From NCBI GenBank assembly GCA_009885415.1, contig VFKU01000707.1:1-5839 (forward strand): a stretch of DNA of 5,839 nucleotides, in the 5' to 3' direction. A program made the translations under genes and the position numbers. The number at the start of each line of letters is the position of its first letter. Position 1 is the stretch's first letter. The notes beneath the pieces were generated by a model that was not told the origin of the DNA, made no database searches, and worked only from the letters and a program-made list of their open reading frames with translations. Positions 1 to 5,338 of the stretch are shown piece after piece. The stretch comes from Rhodothermota bacterium (GTDB lineage Bacteria; Hydrogenedentota; Hydrogenedentia; Hydrogenedentales; GCA-2746185).

Positions 1-8
1 GGACAATA

Positions 9-98
9 CCCCGAAGGGGCGATCTACGGTAGCCTAGGGCAGAGCGAAGCGCCGCCCTGGGTGTGGATCCGCAGACACTATGAAAGCCCTGAAAGGGC
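9..98. repeat. Cluster of three short hairpins, probable dispersed intergenic repeat
   Basis: Three inverted repeats follow one another. The first is CCCC-GAA-GGGG at 9-19. The second is CCTAGGGC (33-40) paired with GCCCTGGG (54-61), one G-T wobble, around a 13-nt loop holding a GCGAAGC core. The third is GCCC-TGAAA-GGGC at 86-98. No credible gene covers them. From memory, this combination of a CCTAGGGC-type hairpin followed by a CCCTGAAAGGG hairpin is a recurring intergenic element in planctomycete and verrucomicrobial genomes. That identification is recollection, whereas the hairpins are visible directly. It may be a non-autonomous mobile repeat or a remnant of the 3' end of a gene to the left. 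Confidence 0.55.
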
Positions 99-214
99 GT
101 TCTAAGACTCTCGTCAGAATGTCTCGGCCGCTCGACCAGACGCGCGCAGACTGAGATGCCTCGGGCCGACATGATATCGTGGCGGCCGGCGATTCCAATG
201 GTCGCATCAATTTT

Positions 215-219
215 GGAGG
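215..219 (+). promoter_or_regulatory. Shine-Dalgarno site deciding the start of gene 1
   Basis: GGAGG lies 7 nt before the ATG at 227. It fixes the start there rather than at the in-frame upstream codon at 179, whose extra 16 residues look like translated leader and would displace the signal peptide from the N-terminus. Confidence 0.8.
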
Positions 220-226
220 TACTCTC

Positions 227-1522
227 ATGTTGCTCCGTCATCTGAAATGGCTTGCTCTCGCGGCGCTACTCATCGCCCTGCCAGCCCTCGCCGAAGACCC
301 AAAAATCTACGGCCTGCCCACCGCTGACCCCGCATCGCTCGGCTTGTCCGCGGAGATACTGGCCGACGTAAAAACCAAGCTCAACGCCTTCGTCGAGAAA
401 GGCAACTTACCCGGCTTCATCGTCGCCGTGGCGCGCAACGGCAAGGTGGGCTACTTCGAGGCCTGGGGCCAGCGCGACGTCGAGCGCAAGAAACCAATGA
501 CGCCCGACACGATCTTCCGCATGTACTCCATGACCAAGCCCATCACCGGCGCGGCCGTCATGACGCTGGTCGATGCGGGCAAAATCTCGCTCGACGATCC
601 CCTCTCGAAGTACATCCCCGCGTTCAAGGACATGAAGGTCCTCGTCGAAAAGCCGGACGGCACGACCGAACTCGTCGCCGCCGAGCGCCCGATCACGCTT
701 AAGCACCTCATGACCCACACCAGCGGCATCGTCTACGGCCTCTTCGACCGCGGCAAGCTCGGTGAAATTTACCGCGAGAAGGACATCAACAGCGACGGCT
801 CTTCCGGCTTCACGCTCGAAGAACTCGCCAAGCGCACCGCCTCCGTCCCGCTCAAGTGTCAGCCCGGCGCCGAATGGAACTACGGCATCAACATGGACAT
901 CCTCGGCCGCGTCGTCGAGGTCGTCACCGGCCAGCGCTACGCCGACTATCTCCAGGAAAAAATCTTCAAGCCGCTCGGCATGAAGGACGCCGCGTTCCAT
1001 GTCCCTGCCGACAAGGCCGATCGCCTCGCGTCGAACTACGGGCCGAAGGCCGGCGGCATGTCGCTCCTGGAAGACGCCGCGACCAGCCCCTTCCTGAAAA
1101 TCCCCAGCCAGGACTCCGGCGGCGGCGGCATGGTCGCCACGGCCGGCGACTACCTCCGCTTCGCGCAAATGCTGCTCAACGGCGGCGAACTCGACGGCGT
1201 GCGCGTCCTGAGCAAGAAGGCGGCCGATGAAATGACGTCCAACCAGCTCCCAGCCGCGCTCGGTGACGCGCCGCTCAATCTCTTACCGGGCTTGAAATTT
1301 ACGGGGATCGGCTTCGGCTATTGCGGCGCGACGCCCTTGAAGGAGAATACCCTCTTCGGCGACGACGGCGAATACACCTGGGGCGGCTACGCCAGCACGG
1401 ATTTCTGGATCAACAAAAAAGAAAACCTCATCGGCCTCGTGCTCACCCAACTCATCCCCACCAACACCTACCCCACCCGTCCCATCGCGCACAACGCGAT
1501 CAAGGCGGCAATCGTCAAGTAA
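227..1522 (+). CDS. Exported serine hydrolase, class C beta-lactamase/EstB-like family
   Basis: This is a 431-residue protein of the serine beta-lactamase-like superfamily (Pfam Beta-lactamase type), a group of penicillin-binding-protein-fold esterases, D-aminopeptidases and amidases. Residues 1-22 form a signal peptide: Arg4 and Lys7, a leucine/alanine core, and cleavage after A-L-A. The catalytic S-x-x-K is S101-M-T-K104, with Ser101 the expected nucleophile and Lys104 the general base. L-M-T-H-T-S-G (161-167) is the conserved segment typical of the family. Tyr219 in W-N-Y-G fills the tyrosine position, but the usual Y-x-N asparagine is absent (isoleucine at +2). The third motif is W-G-G (385-387) instead of K-T-G or H-x-G, as in EstB-like esterases. 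The product is therefore more likely a periplasmic or secreted esterase or peptidase than an antibiotic-resistance enzyme; the substrate cannot be read from sequence. The length is normal. It faces gene 2 across an inverted repeat and has no same-strand partner in the window. Confidence 0.92.
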   Translation: MLLRHLKWLALAALLIALPALAEDPKIYGLPTADPASLGLSAEILADVKTKLNAFVEKGNLPGFIVAVARNGKVGYFEAWGQRDVERKKPMTPDTIFRMYSMTKPITGAAVMTLVDAGKISLDDPLSKYIPAFKDMKVLVEKPDGTTELVAAERPITLKHLMTHTSGIVYGLFDRGKLGEIYREKDINSDGSSGFTLEELAKRTASVPLKCQPGAEWNYGINMDILGRVVEVVTGQRYADYLQEKIFKPLGMKDAAFHVPADKADRLASNYGPKAGGMSLLEDAATSPFLKIPSQDSGGGGMVATAGDYLRFAQMLLNGGELDGVRVLSKKAADEMTSNQLPAALGDAPLNLLPGLKFTGIGFGYCGATPLKENTLFGDDGEYTWGGYASTDFWINKKENLIGLVLTQLIPTNTYPTRPIAHNAIKAAIVK

Positions 1523-1572
1523 GCGCGGCTCCGATCAACAAGATAGCAATCCGTTTACAGTTCAAAAAGATA

Positions 1573-1640
1573 AACACAGAGGCACAGAGACCACAGAGAA
1601 ATTCGCGTTAAGTTCTCTGTGTACTCCGTGCCTCTGTGTT
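1573..1640. repeat. 28-bp imperfect inverted repeat between convergent genes, possible bidirectional terminator
   Basis: The left arm 1573-1600 (AACACAGAGGCACAGAGA...) pairs with the right arm 1613-1640 at 25 of 28 positions, around a 12-nt loop at 1601-1612. It lies between the stop of gene 1 (1522) and the stop of gene 2 (1670), so either transcript would fold it into a long hairpin. There is no clear run of T after either arm. The ACACAGAGGCACAGAG-type sequence is, from memory, a common dispersed intergenic repeat in environmental bacteria of several phyla. The symmetry is seen directly; the terminator role and repeat family are inferred. Confidence 0.7.
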
Positions 1641-1669
1641 GATAATTGGATCTCTCTTTCGGTCCAGCG

Positions 1670-2821
1670 CTACTGCGCCGGCGGCGCCAAATCCGGCTTC
1701 GGATAGTATTCCTTGTCGCCGAGCCCCTGGAATTTTTTCAGCCAATTCGCCCCGGCCTCGGCGGGCGTGAAGGACCAGTCCTGCCGGTGATAGTTCCAAC
1801 TTTCCGGGCGTAGCGTTTCCGCCTCGTGCCAGTATTTTTCCGCGCGTTCCTTGTCGTTCAGGCGTTGGAAGTGCAGCCCCAACTGGAAATACGCCTCGGC
1901 CTTCGCCTGGTCTTCGGTGCGCGGCGACATTTTCGCGACCACCTGCTCCGGCTTCATCGCGTAAACGCTCTCCGGGCCCTTGGCGACCCAGTCCTTCAGC
2001 GCCGCGACGTAGTCCGCGCCCTTGGACGACAGCACTTTGCCGGCCATCTTGAGCTCCACATTAGAGGAGTACGCCGTCTCCGGCGGCCGGACGATCATCC
2101 CCTTCTCGTCGATCCACACCCCGGTCGGCACGTTGACCATGTTGTAGAGATCGGAGATGACGTGGTTCTCATCTACGATCTGCGTGAAGGTCGCTTTGGC
2201 CTTGTCGAAAAACGGCCCGGCGACCGCCTCGCCGCCGGAGTCCTGCGCGGCGGAGATGATCTCGAAACCCTTGTCTTTCAGTTCACTGTAGACGGCCTGC
2301 CAACCTGGCAGGTCATTGCGGCACCCTCACCAGGACGCCCAGGTCTTCAGCAACACTTTCTTGCCGCGAAAATCCGAGAGGTGCACGAGCTTCCCCGTGC
2401 GATCCTTGAGCGCGAAATCCGGCGCGACGGCCGATTGCAATTGCGCGCCGCGCACCTGGGGGATCTCGGCGAAACTCCAGACGCCCTTTTCCGCATCGCT
2501 CACGTAGCTCTGGCCCAGCTTGCGCGCGAGCCCGGTCACGTTGAACCACGTCGCGCCCTCGCGCGTCTGCACCATCGAGTGGTCGTCGCCGCGCGGCATC
2601 GGGATGCAAATCTCGGCCAGGCACGCGCCCTCGGGCTTCAACACAAACCCGTTGATCCGCGTCAGGTCGGCCGGCGAGACCCAGAGATCCTTCCCGCTCG
2701 GATCGGCCAGCGTCTGCGACACCTCGATCGTCCGGCCCTCATGCAGCACCACCGCCGCGTCCACACGATTGACGCCCATCACCGCGATCGCCGCACCGGC
2801 AAGAACAACCAAACTTCGCAT
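1670..2821 (-). CDS. Exported TlpA/ResA-like thioredoxin-fold protein, probable selenoprotein (UGA read as Sec165)
   Basis: Reading through one in-frame TGA gives 383 residues. The ATG at 2821 starts a signal peptide (residues 1-22, M-R-S-L-V-V-L...V-D-A); a GTG 12 codons upstream adds only leader-like sequence. Residues about 25-130 form an N-terminal domain with a C67-x4-C72 pair. Residues about 131-260 are a redoxin domain: A-P-D-F-A-L-K-D (133-140), F-R-G-K-K-V-L-L (151-158), then W-A-S-W-U165-G-C167-R-N-D-L-P. The expected cis-proline is Pro232 in V-N-V-P-T-G, followed by V-W-I-D-E-K-G. Residues about 307-342 resemble one TPR repeat. TGA replaces the first catalytic cysteine, and a SECIS-like hairpin follows it. 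The likely role is a thiol/selenol-disulfide exchange or peroxide-reducing reaction outside the cytoplasm, with unknown partner. The 218 sense codons after the TGA keep recognisable family features, which argues against decay. The alternatives are a nonsense mutation or sequencing error. Ordinary annotation would split this into two false genes (N-terminal part 2327-2821, C-terminal part from about 2140). Confidence 0.87.
2296..2312 (-). promoter_or_regulatory. Candidate bacterial SECIS hairpin (selenocysteine insertion signal)
   Basis: On the minus strand, CCTGCC-AGGTT-GGCAGG forms a perfect 6-bp stem with a 5-nt loop, 14 nt after the TGA, so the loop starts 20 nt after the codon. A 3-bp lower stem (A-U, U-G, G-C) follows across one A/C mismatch. 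Known bacterial SECIS elements lie inside the coding region just after UGA and carry a G in the first two loop positions, which SelB recognises. Here the second loop base is G. The 17-nt hairpin has the same size, and the same AGGT at the start of its loop, as the E. coli fdhF element as I remember it. It is also translated as part of gene 2 (L-P-G-W-Q-A). Confidence 0.8.
2327..2329 (-). other. In-frame TGA codon proposed to encode selenocysteine 165
   Basis: The codon sits in W-A-S-W-TGA-G-C-R, the exact place of the nucleophilic cysteine of TlpA/ResA-type proteins (W-A-x-W-C-G-P-C-R). It is the only stop triplet in the frame between 2821 and the terminal TAA at 1670. A chance nonsense mutation could fall at any of more than 380 codons, so a TGA (rather than TAA or TAG) at the catalytic residue, with a hairpin after it, is strong evidence for recoding. 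Confidence 0.82.
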
Positions 2822-2952
2822 ACTCGGATTTCCAATCTCCGCGGAAGGAATACGCACGTCGTCATTGCGGGCTACGCTCCGCCTTCATCACATTCTCCCA
2901 GCCCCGACACCGAAAGTCAATGCCCAGCGTGACGGCTGCGCGTTCCCGGATC

Positions 2953-3210
2953 TTATCGCCGCAGGACTCCGGCAAGCGCTGCCGTAATTCCTGCCGGCAC
3001 AAAAAAGACGAATGCCATGGTCGCCAACATGCCTTCCGAACTACGGTCGCCGCCCGGGCCCACGATTTGCGAATGGATGAGCAAAGCCGCCATCGGGCCC
3101 AGCCCCATCAGCAACAGTACTCCTCCGGCGACGAACGCAAATCGACCGGCCACACCGCCGATGACGAAACCAGCCAGGCCGCTACCCACGATGAAGATGA
3201 CCAGCCACAT
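2953..3210 (-). CDS. Small hypothetical integral membrane protein
   Basis: This 85-residue protein is not one I recognise. Three hydrophobic segments are visible: residues 2-20, about 24-46 and about 61-82. A polar glycine-rich loop, G-P-G-G-D-R-S-S-E-G (51-60), separates the second and third, and the chain ends in L-R-R. It starts at an ATG with AAGG 9 nt upstream (3220-3223) and ends in TAA. The hydrophobic pattern, with small residues packed in the helices, looks like a real membrane protein rather than a chance frame, and no better frame covers the stretch. It sits 71 nt downstream of gene 4 and 131 nt upstream of gene 2, on the same strand as both. A transport or assembly role for either neighbour cannot be shown. 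Confidence is moderate because of the small size and the weak ribosome site. Confidence 0.65.
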   Translation of the reverse strand: MWLVIFIVGSGLAGFVIGGVAGRFAFVAGGVLLLMGLGPMAALLIHSQIVGPGGDRSSEGMLATMAFVFFVPAGITAALAGVLRR

Positions 3211-3281
3211 ATCACTGAACCTTAACGACTTGAACCCATAAGTTCAATGATGCCAATGAGTAAGAATACTCTGAAGGACAA

Positions 3282-3932
3282 CTATTGATTAGTTCGCCAT
3301 TTGCCATTCTCGAAGATCACGGTCCGGATGTTGCCCTCAATGGTTGCACTCGCTTCGTAGGATTTTCCGCGTATACGGTCTGCGGCAACCCAGCAATCTC
3401 CGAGGAGCACAAAAAAATCGACCGCCTTTCCATCCTGATATTGAGTCATCTCATCCAGCCGCCCGTCGCGATCTAGGTCACGGTATAGGAATGACTTCCC
3501 GGGTTCGAAGGTGCTAGGTAACGCGACAGAAGTCTTTTCAGATTCATCGTCTTTGCGTCCTCCGAGCATCAGAACATTTGCCGGCATTCCGATCGAAACG
3601 CTACCTTCGTCAGGTTGTCGGTCTCCATCAGTATCTTTCGCAACGTACCCGCCAGTGATTAATTCAGAAGAACGAATAGAGACAACCCAAGTGTCTACGG
3701 CACCGTCATCATCCTGATCCATTGTGGTTTCCATGATGCTATTCAAGCTGTCGCGGAGAGTCGCGAGAGTCTGAGTAGTTTCCAGAAGAGCCGCGACTTT
3801 CGGCGGCAGCAATTTGACATCATCTGCTTTCGGGACAAGAAACAGTGCGTAGAGTGTCGCGCCTGCTATAGCCGAAACCGCTGATGTAAGAACCAGAAAA
3901 GGAATTTGACGGCGGAACGAGTAGTCACTCAT
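3282..3932 (-). CDS. Membrane-anchored hypothetical protein with three Asp-rich Ca2+-loop-like motifs
   Basis: This is a 216-residue protein without a family I can name. After a short positive N-terminus (R-R at 7-8) a hydrophobic segment, residues about 10-33, should act as an uncleaved membrane anchor and place the rest outside the cytoplasm. Three D-x-D-x-D/G-type loops follow: D72-Q-D-D-D-G-A-V-D80, D100-T-D-G-D-R-Q-P-D108 and D152-L-D-R-D-G-R-L-D160. These resemble the calcium loops of EF-hand, dockerin and thrombospondin type 3 repeats. The region between them is beta-rich and ends in F-E-N-G-K-W-R. A calcium-stabilised extracytoplasmic role is inferred. The ATG at 3932 has AAGGA 12 nt upstream (3945-3949), a rather long spacing. 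Two 60-base lines in this gene are 47-52% G+C against 63% for a line sampled in gene 5, so it may have a different history. It is flanked by a palindrome upstream. Confidence 0.8.
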   Translation of the reverse strand: MSDYSFRRQIPFLVLTSAVSAIAGATLYALFLVPKADDVKLLPPKVAALLETTQTLATLRDSLNSIMETTMDQDDDGAVDTWVVSIRSSELITGGYVAKDTDGDRQPDEGSVSIGMPANVLMLGGRKDDESEKTSVALPSTFEPGKSFLYRDLDRDGRLDEMTQYQDGKAVDFFVLLGDCWVAADRIRGKSYEASATIEGNIRTVIFENGKWRTNQ

Positions 3933-4056
3933 CGGCTCTCTTCGTCCTTAAGTAGTATTTCGTCAAGCATACTTTTAAACTATCGAAGACCCGTGTCGGT
4001 AGCTATGGATTCAGCATCTTCCGGGTCCGAGTACTCATTAATCAGGGAAAATGGGG

Positions 4057-4082
4057 AAATAGGGACAGCGCTGTCCCTATTT
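4057..4082. repeat. Perfect 26-bp palindrome after gene 5, REP-like or terminator hairpin
   Basis: AAATAGGGACAGC is followed directly by its own reverse complement, giving 13 perfect base pairs with no spacer. It lies 1 nt past the stop codon of gene 5 (4084) and 124 nt before the start of gene 4 on the same strand. On the gene 5 transcript it would end in three U residues and then C-rich sequence, so it is an imperfect intrinsic terminator. Palindromes containing GGGACAG...CTGTCCC recur, from memory, beside REP-associated tyrosine transposases and as dispersed repeats. No transposase is in the window. Confidence 0.75.
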
Positions 4083-4083
4083 A

Positions 4084-5184
4084 TTATTCAATCACACCCT
4101 CGATCGGTTTCCCCGCGTTCGGCGCCGCCTTGCCATAATCCTCGCCGAGGAAGGCTGCGAGTGTGGCCGCGAGTTGGCTCTGCGTGACCCGCTCGCTCTT
4201 CCCCCACTCGCCCTTTGCCGACGTGTCCGGCCCGAGGAAGGCCATCCAGATGTTCTCCGCGCCCTTGACCTGCGCGCCGTGGCTCTTCCACTCGACGGGT
4301 GCATCGCCGCGGCCGTGGTCGGGCAGAAATATCAGCGTCGTCTTGTCTTTGTATTTCGGCATGGATTGCGCGGTGTCCCACAAGGTTTTGATGCAACCGT
4401 CGGTGTTGTGCGCGGAATCGAGGTAATAATCGTAGCGCCCCTCGTGGGCCCATTCGTCGGCCTCGCCGAAGGACACAAAAAGCACGCGCGGCTGGCGGGT
4501 CTTCAAATACTCGAGCGCCGTCTCGAAGGCCAGCGAGTCGAAGGGTTCGCCCTCGAAGTAGCGCAGCGTCTCGGCTTTCATCCGATTGAGCAGCGCCATC
4601 GTCGGCGTAATCTCGCCCTCCTCGAAGGCCTCGTAGCCCGCGTTCACCGGGAACTCGCAACGGCCCCGGTTGAAAATCGACGGGAACACGTCCCACGCGC
4701 CGAAAGCCGCGACGTGCCCGCGGTACTTCGGCAGCTTGTTCAGCCACTCGAACACGGTCACGTTCGGGTTCGGGATTTTCCGGTTGCTGTCCACGCGCGG
4801 GTCGGCAAAACCGCACAGCGTTTCGCTGTACCCCGGATACGAAAAGTTCAGCCCGTTCGTCACCTGCGCGACGCTGCCCTTCGTCTGGTTGCCGATCACC
4901 TGCCCTTGCTTCGCGATCACGCTCCAGAAAAACGGCAGCAAGGCCTCGCGCCGCGCCTCGGGCGTGTCCTTCCAAAACCTCGCGCGCAACGCGCCGAGGT
5001 TGCCGACGTTGCCGTTCTCCTTGTTCATCAGCGCCTCGTCCGCCCCGGCAAACACCTCCTGCCACCGCAACCCGTCCGTCATCACGAGAATGACGTTCTC
5101 GGTCTTGAGCGAAGGCCGGTCCTCGGCGTGCGCCACGCCTACTATGAGTACGCACGCTAAAATAAACGCAATTGGGGTCTTCAT
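4084..5184 (-). CDS. Exported alkaline-phosphatase-superfamily metallohydrolase
   Basis: This 366-residue protein begins with a signal peptide (M-K-T-P-I-A-F-I-L-A...V-A-H-A, residues 1-20, cleavage before E-D-R). The metal ligands expected in the alkaline phosphatase/nucleotide pyrophosphatase fold can be read in order: Asp37 in I-L-V-M-T-D-G-L-R-W, Asp243 and His247 in G-E-A-D-E-W-A-H, Asp289-His290 in L-P-D-H-G-R-G, and His302 in K-S-H-G-A-Q-V-K-G. The nucleophile region is F-S-Y-P-G-Y-S-E-T (114-122), with Ser115 or Ser120 the likeliest nucleophile. The family hydrolyses phosphate mono- or diesters or sulfate esters with two metal ions. It lacks the C-x-P-S-R signature of sulfatases, so a phosphatase or phosphodiesterase is more likely; the substrate is unknown. 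The ATG at 5184 was chosen because the signal peptide starts there with AGGAG 10 nt upstream; the frame is open 31 codons further back, without export-signal character. It lies 154 nt downstream of gene 6. Confidence 0.9.
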   Translation of the reverse strand: MKTPIAFILACVLIVGVAHAEDRPSLKTENVILVMTDGLRWQEVFAGADEALMNKENGNVGNLGALRARFWKDTPEARREALLPFFWSVIAKQGQVIGNQTKGSVAQVTNGLNFSYPGYSETLCGFADPRVDSNRKIPNPNVTVFEWLNKLPKYRGHVAAFGAWDVFPSIFNRGRCEFPVNAGYEAFEEGEITPTMALLNRMKAETLRYFEGEPFDSLAFETALEYLKTRQPRVLFVSFGEADEWAHEGRYDYYLDSAHNTDGCIKTLWDTAQSMPKYKDKTTLIFLPDHGRGDAPVEWKSHGAQVKGAENIWMAFLGPDTSAKGEWGKSERVTQSQLAATLAAFLGEDYGKAAPNAGKPIEGVIE

Positions 5185-5194
5185 GAATGTCCCA

Positions 5195-5199
5195 CTCCT
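5195..5199 (-). promoter_or_regulatory. Shine-Dalgarno site deciding the start of gene 5
   Basis: AGGAG on the minus strand lies 10 nt before the ATG at 5184, which opens a typical signal peptide. It excludes the longer in-frame start at 5277. Confidence 0.7.
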
Positions 5200-5292
5200 A
5201 AAAATACTTGCCACACCATTCGCAGCACGCCGAACCACCACTGAGGAAGTATGTTCGATTCGCGCCGGCGCCGCCAATGTCGCGAGTGGACG

Positions 5293-5319
5293 ATCCGCCC
5301 AATCCGTAAAATCCGTGGC
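5293..5319. repeat. Three tandem 9-nt units beginning ATCCG
   Basis: ATCCGCCCA, ATCCGTAAA and ATCCGTGGC follow directly in the spacer between genes 5 and 6, sharing the first five bases with a strict 9-nt period. The pattern resembles intergenic repeats of the AATCCGTGG type that I remember from several phyla. No function can be assigned. Confidence 0.4.
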
Positions 5320-5338
5320 TAAGCCCGGCCTTTGGTCT

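Noticed and set aside
120..226. Promoter for gene 1 in its leader
   Set aside because: No pair of -35 and -10 elements with acceptable spacing could be found by eye.
407..1168. 253-codon minus-strand frame opposite gene 1
   Set aside because: Shadow of the serine hydrolase gene, rich in Glu, Gly, Asp and Arg with no domain.
2313..2624. Frameshift between the two halves of gene 2
   Set aside because: The halves at 2821 and 2140 are in the same phase (a difference of 681 nt, divisible by 3), and the overlapping minus-strand frame in another phase shows no redoxin sequence.
1670..2857. Gene 2 as a pseudogene broken by a nonsense mutation
   Set aside because: The stop is TGA, sits exactly at the catalytic residue, is followed by a SECIS-like hairpin, and the rest of the frame is intact. 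Decay remains possible but fits poorly.
1826..2932. Long open frame of 368 codons on the plus strand, covering the TGA region of gene 2
   Set aside because: It is antisense to the selenoprotein gene. Its product is dominated by Arg, His, Leu and Val with no recognisable domain, as expected for the mirror frame of a G+C-rich gene, whereas the minus strand encodes a clear redoxin domain.
3945..3990. Possible sigma-70 promoter before gene 4 (TTGACG, TATGCT-like elements)
   Set aside because: TTGACG has no -10 at a fitting distance, and TATGCT has no -35-like hexamer 17 nt upstream.
4088..5155. 355-codon open frame on the minus strand in another phase of gene 5
   Set aside because: Arg/Gly/Ala-rich shadow overlapping the real gene, without signal peptide or motif.
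4174..5160. 328-codon open frame on the plus strand opposite gene 5
   Set aside because: Mirror frame of the phosphatase-superfamily gene, with low-complexity Arg/Val/His-rich product and no motif; the minus strand has a signal peptide and all metal ligands.
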